Shown here: positions 53,866 to 61,237 of the stretch, one piece after another
Layout of the letters: each line of letters starts with the position of its first letter
Numbering within the stretch: position 1 is the stretch's first letter
NCBI GenBank assembly: GCA_021404785.1
Contig: QWHH01000014.1
Span: 19,997 to 83,996 of the forward strand
DNA length: 64,000 bases
Origin: Lysobacterales bacterium PRO7
GTDB taxonomy: Bacteria; Pseudomonadota; Gammaproteobacteria; Xanthomonadales; Rhodanobacteraceae
Direction: 5' to 3'
Made by a program: the position numbers and the translations under genes
Notes under the pieces: model-generated
Databases searched by the model: none
Seen by the model: only the letters and a program-made list of their open reading frames with translations
Told to the model about the DNA's origin: nothing

Positions 53866-54976
53866 AGTTTTCCGCGAAACGTTGCGCGCCGGCGGCACCC
53901 ATTCGCGTTCGCAGACCGGCATCGGCCGTCAGGCGCTGGATCGCCGTTGCCAGCGCATCGGCGTCGCTCGGTGCAACCAACAATCCGGTTTCGCCATCGC
54001 GTACCACGAATCCTGCGCCCGACCCGGGAATGTCGCTGGCGATGGTTGGCAGTCCCGCGCGCATGGCCTCGAGCAGCACGATGCCGAACGATTCGGCGCG
54101 TTCGGTCGAGGGCAGGCAGAACACGTCGGCCCGCGCGTACAGCGCCGCAAGATCGGTTCGACCCGCATCATCCATGTCGATGCGTCCGGCGAAGCGCACG
54201 CGTGCTTCGACACCCAGCTCACGCGCAAGCGCGCGCAGCGCGTCGGCGCATTCGCCATCGCCGACGAGGACGAGGTTCGCGTCCGGCACACGCGCCAGTG
54301 CGCGCAGCAGCACGTCGAAGCCCTTGAAATAACTCAGGCGTCCCACGGCAAGAATGCGCAGGCCCGGATTTTCCCCCCACCCTAACCATCCCCCGCAGGC
54401 GGGGGAGGGGATATCTGTAATCCCCAGCGGAATCACCCGCACCTTGTCCCGCCACGGCCGCAATGCTTGGCTGGAATCCGCGTACGGCTGCGAGGTCGCG
54501 ATCACCGCACGTGCACGCCGCAGCAGCGCCTGTTCCCACGGACGGTAAAGCCGGTACGCCAGACGCAGCGCGCGCCGTCGAGAATCCAGAGGAATGTCCG
54601 CATGCCAGTGCACGACCCACGGCAGGCGTCGTGCGGCAGGCGAGAGCAGCGCCCAGAACGCCGACGTGTTCGGCACATGGATATGCAACACATCCGGTTT
54701 GAACTCGCGGATCGCGCGCGCGAGCAGGCGCGGAAACGCCGGACTCACCGGCGCGTACACGAACTGGCCGTGACAAGCGGCGAGATCGACTTCCACATCG
54801 CCGGCGCGAAAATGTCGGCTGCTCCAACTTCCCGGCTCGGCATGCGCCAGCACCCGCACGGCCATGCCTTGCGCGACCTGCGCCGCAGCCAGATCCGCCA
54901 CGAAACGCTCGATGCCGCCCGGATGCGGCGGAAAGAATTTGCCGAGGTGGAGAACGCGAATCGGCGTCTCACCCAT
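53786..54976 (-). CDS. GT4-family glycosyltransferase with in-frame repeat insertion
   Basis: 396 residues in the GT-B fold. N-terminal LHLGKFFPPHPGGIERFVAD, central ILAVGRLSYFKGFDVLLRAL, donor-binding ERAESFGIVLLEAMRAGLPT (E-x7-E motif) near residue 298. It transfers a sugar from a nucleotide donor to a lipid or glycan acceptor, probably in the cytoplasm for surface polysaccharide. Residues about 189-202 (PSPACGGWLGWGENPG region) are encoded by a palindromic repeat inserted in frame in the linker between the two halves. Its start overlaps the DUF2304 stop by eight bases. Confidence 0.88.
   Translation of the reverse strand: MGETPIRVLHLGKFFPPHPGGIERFVADLAAAQVAQGMAVRVLAHAEPGSWSSRHFRAGDVEVDLAACHGQFVYAPVSPAFPRLLARAIREFKPDVLHIHVPNTSAFWALLSPAARRLPWVVHWHADIPLDSRRRALRLAYRLYRPWEQALLRRARAVIATSQPYADSSQALRPWRDKVRVIPLGITDIPSPACGGWLGWGENPGLRILAVGRLSYFKGFDVLLRALARVPDANLVLVGDGECADALRALARELGVEARVRFAGRIDMDDAGRTDLAALYARADVFCLPSTERAESFGIVLLEAMRAGLPTIASDIPGSGAGFVVRDGETGLLVAPSDADALATAIQRLTADAGLRTRMGAAGAQRFAENFTLAAIAPQVTQLYREVLRDTTSPAL
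54373..54411. repeat. Palindromic repeat inside the GT4 coding sequence
   Basis: CCCCCCACCCTAACCATCCC followed by CCGCAGGCGGGGGAGGGGA. The CCCCCGC and GCGGGGG arms form a hairpin. This wording (CCCTAACC next to a C-rich/G-rich hairpin) is that of a dispersed repeat common between genes in Xanthomonadales and other proteobacteria. Length does not disturb the reading frame. Confidence 0.8.
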
Positions 54977-55379
54977 CGCCCGACTTCGGCAGCGGGATCA
55001 CCTTGGCGCCCTTGCCGGAGAACTTGCGCGGCTTGTCGCGGCGCAGTTGTGCCAGGTCCTGTTCCAGGATCGCGAGCTTTTGCGTCAGTCGGCGCAGTTG
55101 GCGTTCGTTGCGTGAGCGGCCGATGTCCATCGTCAGCAGGCGTACCAGGATCATGCCGATGCCGATGACGATCGGCAGCACCGGCGGATAGTGGATGCCG
55201 GTGACGTGGCCCAGCCAGTCGATCGCGGGCGGAAAGATGCCCAGGACCAGGATTGCGCCGGCCACCGCGAACCACCACAGCGCGTAACTGCCGTGCAGGT
55301 GGTTGCGCCGCACCAGCAGCAGGATGGTGCCGGCCAGCAGCGCGCCGATGATAGCGGCGGTGATCTGCACGGCGTTCAT
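54969..55379 (-). CDS. DUF2304-family membrane protein
   Basis: 136 residues with three membrane segments (ITAAIIGALLAGTILLLV, LWWFAVAGAILVLGIFPPAI, LPIVIGIGMILVRLLTMDIG) and a charged C-terminal coiled coil (NERQLRRLTQKLAILEQDLA). DUF2304 proteins usually lie next to a GT2 glycosyltransferase, as here, and are thought to assist polyprenyl-phosphate sugar transfer. Start overlaps the GT2 stop as ATGA; its end overlaps the GT4 start. Confidence 0.88.
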   Translation of the reverse strand: MNAVQITAAIIGALLAGTILLLVRRNHLHGSYALWWFAVAGAILVLGIFPPAIDWLGHVTGIHYPPVLPIVIGIGMILVRLLTMDIGRSRNERQLRRLTQKLAILEQDLAQLRRDKPRKFSGKGAKVIPLPKSGDG

Positions 55380-56080
55380 GCGCGCGCTCCGGCGCGGCCC
55401 GCGCCGATCTGCGCGAAACACAACACCGAGGTGTGCAGCATGTAGCGCAGCACGGTGGGCCAGGACGAAAACACGCGCGAGCCACCGTTGCGACGCTGCG
55501 ACATCGGCGTAGGCACTTCCGCCAGTTTCAGGCCGTAACTGCGCAACAGCATGAGCACGCCCAGGTCCTGGTAATCGAGCAGGCTGGCCTCGCGCGCGGC
55601 CAGGGCGCGGATCGCGCGACGGTCGTACACGCGCAAACCGGAGGTGAAATCCTGCACGCCGATACCGGTGATGAGGTGAAAATAACCCGCGGCCAGGCGC
55701 TTGGCCTTCGACAGGCGCTGCGGAAACGTGCCGATCGCCACGTTCGCGCCGCTGGCCAGCCAGGCGGCGACCAGTCGCGGCAATTCTTCGGGATGATGCT
55801 GGCCGTCGGCGTCGAGCGTCAGCGCCACCGCATAACGGTTGCGCCGCGCGTAGCGCAGACCGGTTTGCGCCGCGCCCCATGCGCCCAGACGCAGCGGCAA
55901 GTCGAGCACCACTGCGCCCGCGCACCGCGCCTGCGTGGAAGTCTCGTCGTCGCTGGCATCGTTGACCACCAGCACGTCGCCGCCCACCGCCGCGCGCACG
56001 CGGCGCACGATTTCGCCCACGGTCGCCGCTTCGTTGCGCGCGGGGATCACGGTGAGCAGGTTGGCGGCGTAGTCGGGCAC
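55376..56080 (-). CDS. GT2-family glycosyltransferase, dolichol-phosphate mannosyltransferase-like
   Basis: 234 residues of the GT-A fold without membrane helices. N-terminal LLTVIPARNEAATVGEIVRR, VLVVNDASDDETSTQARCAG, and the metal-binding ALTLDADGQHHPEELPRLVA; later DFTSGLRVYDRRAI and PTPMSQRRNGGSR. It resembles polyprenyl-phosphate hexose synthases, which make lipid-linked sugars used by GT-C enzymes. The start is GTG at 56078-56080. First gene of GT2-DUF2304-GT4; a TATACA about 17 bases before the GTG may be its -10. Confidence 0.88.
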   Translation of the reverse strand: MPDYAANLLTVIPARNEAATVGEIVRRVRAAVGGDVLVVNDASDDETSTQARCAGAVVLDLPLRLGAWGAAQTGLRYARRNRYAVALTLDADGQHHPEELPRLVAAWLASGANVAIGTFPQRLSKAKRLAAGYFHLITGIGVQDFTSGLRVYDRRAIRALAAREASLLDYQDLGVLMLLRSYGLKLAEVPTPMSQRRNGGSRVFSSWPTVLRYMLHTSVLCFAQIGAGRAGARA

Positions 56081-56182
56081 GGCAAAATCCAGTTGTATAC
56101 GCGCATTGTCGGGTGGCCATCAGAAGGCGTCAATGCGGTGCGAGCAATGTTTGGACTACATCCGTGCATAAATCGAAGTGAT

Positions 56183-56200
56183 TGCAATACGTGTATTGCA
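56183..56200. promoter_or_regulatory. Palindromic operator candidate of the RelE/ParE-type toxin-antitoxin module
   Basis: TGCAATAC-GT-GTATTGCA, a perfect 8-2-8 inverted repeat, 37 bases before the antitoxin ATG. It overlaps a possible promoter: TTGCAA (56182), 17 bases, TAGTCT (56205). This is where a ribbon-helix-helix antitoxin would autoregulate. Confidence 0.65.
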
Positions 56201-56237
56201 GTGATAGTCTGGCCACAACCCGACTGCGTAGACCGTC

Positions 56238-56462
56238 ATGCTTGCCGTGAGATTGCCGGAAATCATCGAAAAACGCCTCGATGCGCTGGCCAAGCGCACC
56301 GGGCGCACCAAGACGTTTTATGTACGCGAAGCGCTGGTCGAACATCTGGCGGATCTGGAAGACTTGTACCTTGCCGAGCGCGAGCTCGACCGGGTTCGCG
56401 CTGGTCGCAGCGCAACCGTTCCGCTCGATGCGCTGATGCGCGACTATGGCCTGGCGGATTGA
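56238..56462 (+). CDS. Ribbon-helix-helix antitoxin of a RelE/ParE-type module
   Basis: 74 residues. The N-terminus VRLPEIIEKRLDALAKRTGR and KTFYVREALVEHLADLEDLY is a ribbon-helix-helix DNA-binding domain of the RelB/StbD/DUF6290 kind (a short strand followed by two helices). The C-terminal part (LDRVRAGRSATVPLDALMRD) would bind and block the toxin. It overlaps the toxin gene by 17 bases. A perfect palindrome upstream is the expected operator. Confidence 0.9.
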   Translation: MLAVRLPEIIEKRLDALAKRTGRTKTFYVREALVEHLADLEDLYLAERELDRVRAGRSATVPLDALMRDYGLAD

Positions 56463-56715
56463 ATTATCGGCATTGGCGCACAAGACCCTGCGCAGCCTCG
56501 ACCGCGCCGTCGCCCAGCGCATCCTGCGGTTTCTGCACGAACGCATTGCCCCTGCGCACGACCCGCGAAGTGTTGGCGAAGCGCTCAAAGGTTCGAAACT
56601 CGGCGGTTTCTGGAAATATCGGGTCGGCGATTATCGATTGATCGCCCATATCGACGATGGGGTGGCGCTTGTCCTGGTCCTGCGCATCGGGCACCGGCGC
56701 GAGGTTTACCGCTAA
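56446..56715 (+). CDS. RelE/ParE-family toxin
   Basis: 89 residues. WRIELSALAHKTLRSLDRAV at the start, ILRFLHERIA, then GSKLGGFWKYRVGDYRLIAH and LVLVLRIGHRREVYR at the end, a good match to RelE-type toxins, whose conserved C-terminal Arg/Lys/Tyr residues (YRVGDYRL, GHRREVYR) cut mRNA on the ribosome. Whether it is RelE-like (ribonuclease) or ParE-like (gyrase) cannot be settled here; the GHRREVY ending favours RelE. Coupled to the antitoxin by a 17-base overlap. Confidence 0.92.
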   Translation: MAWRIELSALAHKTLRSLDRAVAQRILRFLHERIAPAHDPRSVGEALKGSKLGGFWKYRVGDYRLIAHIDDGVALVLVLRIGHRREVYR

Positions 56716-56839
56716 GGTCATCCTGACCTGTCCGCTTTCCCCCTTCTTTTGCGTTCTTGTACCCGAGTGCTCGTAGGGGCATGGATTTTGGGTTCCGGTA
56801 ACCGCGTCACAGTCCGCCTGAGCAATCCGCGCCAAGCTA

Positions 56840-56868
56840 TTGACCGGATTGAGCAAGCACTCTAGACT
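56840..56868 (+). promoter_or_regulatory. Sigma-70 promoter of the 56937 gene
   Basis: TTGACC, 17 bases, TAGACT. Each box matches the consensus at 4-5 of 6 positions with ideal spacing. The start codon lies 69 bases downstream, behind CGGGAGA. Confidence 0.6.
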
Positions 56869-56936
56869 CGGCAAAATCGGGCAATCAGGCAGCGGGGCAG
56901 GGGCCTAGGCCACCCCCGATCGAACGGGAGATAAGC

Positions 56937-57731
56937 ATGAAATCGTTTCAGATGAAGGCGTTGGCTCTGGCTACGCTCGGTTTGGGCGGTCTGGTGATGG
57001 CGGGCAGCGCGTTTGCGGCGACTTGCCCGACAGGCGTTGCCCAGGCAGATGGTGGCGCATGGAGTGGAAAGAACGTGGTTGCGGGAACAATGACTGTCGT
57101 TAACGGCGGGTTGGAGTCCCCGACCCCGAGCTCGTGTGCGATGAGTTCCACTATCACGTCATTCAATCCGTTTGCGGCTGCGGCTGCGGTCGATAATTCA
57201 CCGCAGAACGAAGTTACTTATCGTGCTCAATTTCTCATTAACGCTGGCGCAATAGTCAACCTAGGCCCGTTCAACAGCGTACAAATTTTTGGTGCAAACG
57301 CTGCCAATTCAGCATCGACCAATAACCCCACGACGCAGATTCTGAAGATGACTCTGAGTGGGTCGGGTGCAAATAACACAGTGAATTTTATCGCAGCGTG
57401 TTCGAATGGCAGTAACGATCGCTGCTCTACGAGTGCGCCGCTTGCAGCCGGGGTTAATCGAATCGAGATCCAGATCATCATGGGTTCGGGTACCGGCGCG
57501 CAGTTGAATTATTGGATCAACAATACAAACTCCGCCAGCCCGACTGGCAGCATCCAGGCTGCTCTGGGCGTCGCTGGCTTTGATAACTCGGCTTGGGTAG
57601 GAGTCAAAGCGGCGGTGCTTGGATTGATCAATCCGACCAATGGTTTTATGACAGGCGGATCTTCGCAGCTTAACCACGCCGTTTTGTTTGATGCATTCGA
57701 TTCGCGGCGTCAAACGTTTATCGGTGGCTGA
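56937..57731 (+). CDS. Exported protein of unknown function, SRRQTFIG C-terminus
   Basis: 264 residues with a signal peptide (LALATLGLGGLVMAGSAFA). The mature protein is rich in Asn, Ser, Thr and Gly with predicted beta-strands and two cysteine pairs (TCPTG...SSCAM, ACSNGSNDRC). A hydrophobic strand at VTYRAQFLINAGAIVNLGPF is conspicuous. It ends LNHAVLFDAFDSRRQTFIGG. Codons are notably richer in A and T than in the housekeeping genes. I do not recognise a family; extracellular or outer-surface location is likely. Strong promoter upstream; the next secreted gene is 61 bases on. Confidence 0.78.
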   Translation: MKSFQMKALALATLGLGGLVMAGSAFAATCPTGVAQADGGAWSGKNVVAGTMTVVNGGLESPTPSSCAMSSTITSFNPFAAAAAVDNSPQNEVTYRAQFLINAGAIVNLGPFNSVQIFGANAANSASTNNPTTQILKMTLSGSGANNTVNFIAACSNGSNDRCSTSAPLAAGVNRIEIQIIMGSGTGAQLNYWINNTNSASPTGSIQAALGVAGFDNSAWVGVKAAVLGLINPTNGFMTGGSSQLNHAVLFDAFDSRRQTFIGG

Positions 57732-57792
57732 CGGTCCCATACGCTCAAAAAGCTGTTGTCGAACCAGTTGTATTTATTTTTGGAGAACTCAA

Positions 57793-58314
57793 ATGAGAAA
57801 TTTGCTGTTGACCGCTTGCGCCGGGATGCTCTTGTTTTCGGCGGCTGCGTCTGCCCAGACTTGCACAGCCCCACCGCCCTTCGACCTTAACGCGAATCAA
57901 GGCCTGAGTGGGCAAGATACCTGTAGCGGGTCGAATATTGCCGGAACCCTCTGTGGTGGTGTTTCTGCCCCGGAAAAAGATATTTTCTATTCGGTGACCT
58001 TGGCGCCGGGCTATACGGCGACTTCCATTGATTTGACAAACGCCCAGTCCGGCGCAGAGGTCTTTCAACCCGCCATGGTGCTGTATACGGGCGCTTGTGC
58101 GAACGGCGGTCCGGCATCTGGTTGCACGGCGACCGCGTTTGCTGCCTCAAATGGCGCTAACACCAGCCTGTCGTTGTCGGGCGTGCCAGCCGGATCTTAT
58201 TTTCTTGACGTGACATCATTTCCTGGTGTCGGTGCCGGCAACTGTGGTGCATACAATTTGGCCATCACTGGCGGTACCTTGCCAGTCAAACTGCAAAAGT
58301 TCTCCGTAAACTGA
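57793..58314 (+). CDS. Exported protein with PPC-like domain, LPVKLQKFSVN C-terminus
   Basis: 173 residues with a signal peptide (LLLTACAGMLLFSAAASAQ). The mature part matches a pre-peptidase C-terminal (PPC) beta-sandwich: DIFYSVTLAPGYTATSIDLT, ASNGANTSLSLSGVPAGSYF, FLDVTSFPGVGAGNCGAYNL. Such domains are usually fused to secreted enzymes; here it stands alone. It ends TLPVKLQKFSVN, a tail seen in other exported proteins of related bacteria. TGGAGA precedes the ATG. A terminator follows. Function unknown. Confidence 0.8.
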   Translation: MRNLLLTACAGMLLFSAAASAQTCTAPPPFDLNANQGLSGQDTCSGSNIAGTLCGGVSAPEKDIFYSVTLAPGYTATSIDLTNAQSGAEVFQPAMVLYTGACANGGPASGCTATAFAASNGANTSLSLSGVPAGSYFLDVTSFPGVGAGNCGAYNLAITGGTLPVKLQKFSVN

Positions 58315-58338
58315 GTTTTCGCAAGTGAAATACCCTCG

Positions 58339-58368
58339 AACCCCGCCCCGCGCGGGGTTCGGTTTTTT
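58339..58368 (+). terminator. Rho-independent terminator
   Basis: Perfect 8-bp stem AACCCCGC/GCGGGGTT, five-base loop, then CGG and six T. It follows the PPC-protein gene by 24 bases. Confidence 0.92.
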
Positions 58369-58446
58369 GGGGCTCATCTAAAGAGCGGGCACTACGCACC
58401 ATTCCAGCTAGAATGGCGTGCTTGCGTCACTTATTCGGAATCTATC

Positions 58447-59817
58447 GTGTTGAAAGCCATACTAGCTGTTTTGTCGTCACTGTTCGCCGCTTCGGCGTAT
58501 GCGCAAGTGACGCTCGAAGCGCAGGATGTAGGCGAAATCTACCAAGGCAATACTGGCCACTCGGCCATCCTGTTCAATAACACTAGCAATAAGTCTATAA
58601 AGATTCTGTTGGTCACGCCGGCCTTCGAAAAGGACGGCGTTGGCGAATTCAAGCTGCCGGCTACGGTAGCGTCGAAAACCAGCGTCAACATTCCGGTGAC
58701 GGTGTTCAGCGGCATGGATGCGGGCGATCACCGCCATATCTTCAACATCGAAACCGATGCGCCAAAGAGTCCGCGCGTGTCAACATTGGTGCATCTGTTT
58801 GGGCTGTCGGTACTGGATGACGCTGCGCCAAATGTCGACTTGGGCACGGTGAATACGAATACCGCGCCACCAAGCAAGACTGTGACGCTTTCCAGCCGTG
58901 AGGTGCCGAATTTCCACATTACGCGCATTGTTGAAATGCCCGATTTCGTCACGGCAAAAATCGAACCCGACGGACGCACGGTTTCGATCAGCGGCAAGTC
59001 GGACGCCGGTTGGGGCCTTCACGACGGCTACGTCAAGGTGGCGCTGAATTCGACGGTGCAGCCGCAAGCATGGATTGCCGTCACCGCCGACGTGCATGGC
59101 GATGTGATTCCTTCGGCCAATCCGGTCGAGATGGGGTCATTTCGAAACACCAAGCAGCCTTTTTTAGTGCAGTTGAAGAGTCGGGACGGTATTCCAGTCA
59201 AACTCGGCAAGGTCACCCTCGAAGGGTTCATGGGCACCGTGACGAAGGGGCCTTGTATCGGCAATACGGTGGGTTGTGCGCAGATCTCCGTCGCAGTTGC
59301 AAAAAACCTTGCCAGCGGCATCGTGCGGGGCAAGCTGCTTGTTGAGCTTCCGGCATATCATCGCGCCCTTCCAATTGCGATTGGGGGCTTCTACTTGCCC
59401 GAAAGCGCGAAGGTCATTTCGTTAAATCAGGCGATGGAAAGAGGGCCCAAGAGCAGCGCCGAACCCCCGCCGTTGGACCTCAAATCAGCGCTGCAGAATT
59501 CCACGCAAGCCGATTCCGCGCTACCACCGACCGATCCACCCGGCCATGGCCCGTTGCTCAAATGGCAGGTGTCGAACGAGAACAACATCTACGGCTATCT
59601 GGTTTATCGCGGCGATGCCGAAAATGGCCCGTTCCTGCGCGTGAACAAGGACATCGTGCACGTCGGCGCCGACAAGGGCGACGGCATCACTTCGTCGTAC
59701 GCCTGGCGCGACGATTCCGCGACGGCCGGAAAAACCTACTGGTACTACATCGGCATGCTCAACCGCGACGGCAGCAAGCAGCAGCTGAGTGGCCCGCAGG
59801 AAGTCAAGGCCAAGTAA
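58447..59817 (+). CDS. Exported multi-domain protein with Ig-like folds
   Basis: 456 residues with a signal peptide (LKAILAVLSSLFAASAYAQ). About three Ig-like/DUF1573-like repeats follow, with patterns such as GEIYQGNTGHSAILFNNTSN, NIPVTVFSGMDAGDHRHIFN, DLGTVNTNTAPPSKTVTLSS. After a Pro/Ser linker near residue 345 comes a fibronectin-III-like domain (LLKWQVSNENNIYGYLVYRG, YAWRDDSATAGKTYWYYIGM). These are adhesion- or matrix-type modules; no enzyme motif. Start GTG at 58447 followed by TTG. Has its own terminator. Probably periplasmic or surface. Confidence 0.8.
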   Translation: MLKAILAVLSSLFAASAYAQVTLEAQDVGEIYQGNTGHSAILFNNTSNKSIKILLVTPAFEKDGVGEFKLPATVASKTSVNIPVTVFSGMDAGDHRHIFNIETDAPKSPRVSTLVHLFGLSVLDDAAPNVDLGTVNTNTAPPSKTVTLSSREVPNFHITRIVEMPDFVTAKIEPDGRTVSISGKSDAGWGLHDGYVKVALNSTVQPQAWIAVTADVHGDVIPSANPVEMGSFRNTKQPFLVQLKSRDGIPVKLGKVTLEGFMGTVTKGPCIGNTVGCAQISVAVAKNLASGIVRGKLLVELPAYHRALPIAIGGFYLPESAKVISLNQAMERGPKSSAEPPPLDLKSALQNSTQADSALPPTDPPGHGPLLKWQVSNENNIYGYLVYRGDAENGPFLRVNKDIVHVGADKGDGITSSYAWRDDSATAGKTYWYYIGMLNRDGSKQQLSGPQEVKAK

Positions 59818-59846
59818 GCGCAGGTTTTTCACCATCTGCCGAGTTG

Positions 59847-59881
59847 CCAAACCCCGCCGCGCGCGGGGTTTGGTTTTTTTT
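59847..59881 (+). terminator. Rho-independent terminator
   Basis: Perfect 11-bp stem CCAAACCCCGC/GCGGGGTTTGG, loop CGCGC, then a run of eight T. It is built from the same AACCCCGC core as the terminator at 58339. Confidence 0.93.
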
Positions 59882-59885
59882 CGGG

Positions 59886-59929
59886 TTGACAGCCGCGCTC
59901 ACCCATCCTAGTATCTACAATGTAGATAC
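59886..59929 (+). promoter_or_regulatory. mazEF promoter with palindromic operator
   Basis: TTGACA (59886-59891), 17 bases, TAGTAT (59909-59914). A perfect palindrome GTATCTACA-A-TGTAGATAC (59911-59929) overlaps the -10 and start site, so a bound MazE-MazF complex would block RNA polymerase. The mazE ATG is 22 bases beyond. Confidence 0.8.
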
Positions 59930-59950
59930 TCCTCATGGCACGGGAACATC

Positions 59951-60193
59951 ATGCGTACCGAAATCAAAAAATGGGGCAACAGCGCATCACTGCGCATTCC
60001 CGCCGCGGTGCTGGCAGCGGCGAATCTGCGTGTCGACGCATCCGTCGATGTGCGCGAAGAAGGTGGCCGCATCGTGATAGATCCGGTGCGCGATGAGGCG
60101 GTTTCGCTGGATTCGCTGCTCGCGCGCATCGTGCCCGACAACCTTCACGACGAAGCGGACTTTGGCGCGCCGGTCGGCAGGGAATTGTTGTAA
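59951..60193 (+). CDS. mazE: MazE-type (AbrB-fold) antitoxin
   Basis: 80 residues. The N-terminal swapped-hairpin AbrB/MazE DNA-binding domain reads TEIKKWGNSASLRIPAAVLA and VDVREEGGRIVIDPVRD. The C-terminal VSLDSLLARIVPDNLHDEAD is the acidic toxin-binding tail. It would neutralise MazF and repress the module by binding the palindrome upstream. It lies 2 bases before mazF. Confidence 0.93.
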   Translation: MRTEIKKWGNSASLRIPAAVLAAANLRVDASVDVREEGGRIVIDPVRDEAVSLDSLLARIVPDNLHDEADFGAPVGRELL

Positions 60194-60195
60194 GC

Positions 60196-60531
60196 ATGCG
60201 CCGTTTTGTGCCCGACGCCGGCGACGTGGTGTGGTTGCGCTTCGATCCGCAAAGCGGGCGCGAGCAGGCCGGCCACAGGCCTGCCCTGGTGTTGAGCCCG
60301 GCTGCGTACAACGACAAGACCAGTCTTATGCTGTGCTGTCCCTTGACTACAAAAATCAAGGGCTATCCTTTTGAAGTTCCCATTGCCGGTGTGCGCAGCG
60401 GGGTGGCACTGGCGGATCAGATCAAGAGTCTCGATTGGCGTACCCGCGCCGCTTCGCGCAAAGGCCGGGCAACCGCGGCAGAATTGGCGAGCGTACGTCG
60501 ACTCGCCATCGCACTGATCGGCGAACCCTGA
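60196..60531 (+). CDS. mazF: MazF-type endoribonuclease toxin
   Basis: 111 residues of the PemK/MazF fold. PDAGDVVWLRFDPQSGREQA at the start, HRPALVLSPAAYNDKTSLML with the catalytic arginine in the REQAGHRPALV segment, PLTTKIKGYPFEVPI (with the conserved Thr), and VALADQIKSLDWRTRAAS. It cleaves mRNA at short specific sites; the site is not predictable here. Its stop is 6 bases from that of lpxH on the other strand. Confidence 0.94.
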   Translation: MRRFVPDAGDVVWLRFDPQSGREQAGHRPALVLSPAAYNDKTSLMLCCPLTTKIKGYPFEVPIAGVRSGVALADQIKSLDWRTRAASRKGRATAAELASVRRLAIALIGEP

Positions 60532-60537
60532 AGCCGG

Positions 60538-61227
60538 TCAAGGCAAAGCAAGCGAACTCGCCTGCTCGTACCAATCGCCGAGCACGATGCGCTCGGCTTT
60601 GTTTCCGCCCATGTCGAAACGATGCGTGGCAGGTCGGTGCGTGTGGCCATGGATCAGGCGGCGCACTGCGTGTTGGCGCATTGCCGCTTCGACCGCAGCC
60701 TGATTTACATCCATGATCTCCGGCTTCGCGTTCGCGGTGTGCTTGCGGCTTTCCCCGCGCGCCTGCGCGGCGAAGGCGCGGCGCTCGGCCAGCGGCTTGG
60801 CGAGAAAGGCGCGCTGCCAGACCGGATCGCGCACGAGTTTGCGAAACTGCAAATAGGCGGCATCGTCGGTGCACAGGGTGTCGCCGTGCATCAGCAGCGT
60901 CGGCTCGCCGCCGAGTTCGACCACCGTTGGAACGGGGAGCAGGGTCATGCCGGCGCGCGCGGCATAATCTTCGCCGAGCAGGAAATCGCGGTTGCCGTGC
61001 ATGAAGTACACCGGCACGCCCGCTGCACGAACCTTGCGCGTGGCGCGCGCCACGCGCGCATTCAGCGGTGCATCGTCGTCGTCGCCGATGTAGCTTTCGA
61101 ACAGGTCGCCGAGGATGTACAGCGCCTGTACTGCGCGGGCTTCACCGGCAAGCAAATCCTCGAACGCATCGACGAGATGCGGACGCGCTTCGTCCAGGTG
61201 CAGGTCGGAGATGAAAAGTGTTGCCAT
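60538..61227 (-). CDS. lpxH: UDP-2,3-diacylglucosamine diphosphatase
   Basis: Makes lipid X in lipid A synthesis. 229 residues. Calcineurin-like metal ligands are clear: FISDLHLDEARPH, LYILGDLFESYIGDDD, YFMHGNRDFLLG, LMHGDTLCTDDAAYLQFR and RLIHGHTHRPATH. In E. coli and relatives lpxH directly follows the cyclophilin gene ppiB. Here a cyclophilin gene also lies upstream, but higBA lies between them, ending 10 bases before lpxH, so lpxH may now be read from the higBA promoter. Confidence 0.95.
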   Translation of the reverse strand: MATLFISDLHLDEARPHLVDAFEDLLAGEARAVQALYILGDLFESYIGDDDDAPLNARVARATRKVRAAGVPVYFMHGNRDFLLGEDYAARAGMTLLPVPTVVELGGEPTLLMHGDTLCTDDAAYLQFRKLVRDPVWQRAFLAKPLAERRAFAAQARGESRKHTANAKPEIMDVNQAAVEAAMRQHAVRRLIHGHTHRPATHRFDMGGNKAERIVLGDWYEQASSLALP

Positions 61228-61237
61228 GCGCTGCCGG

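Noticed and set aside
54340-54430. Possible frameshift or pseudogene in the GT4 gene
   Set aside because: The inserted repeat keeps the frame, and the motifs on both sides are intact in one reading frame.
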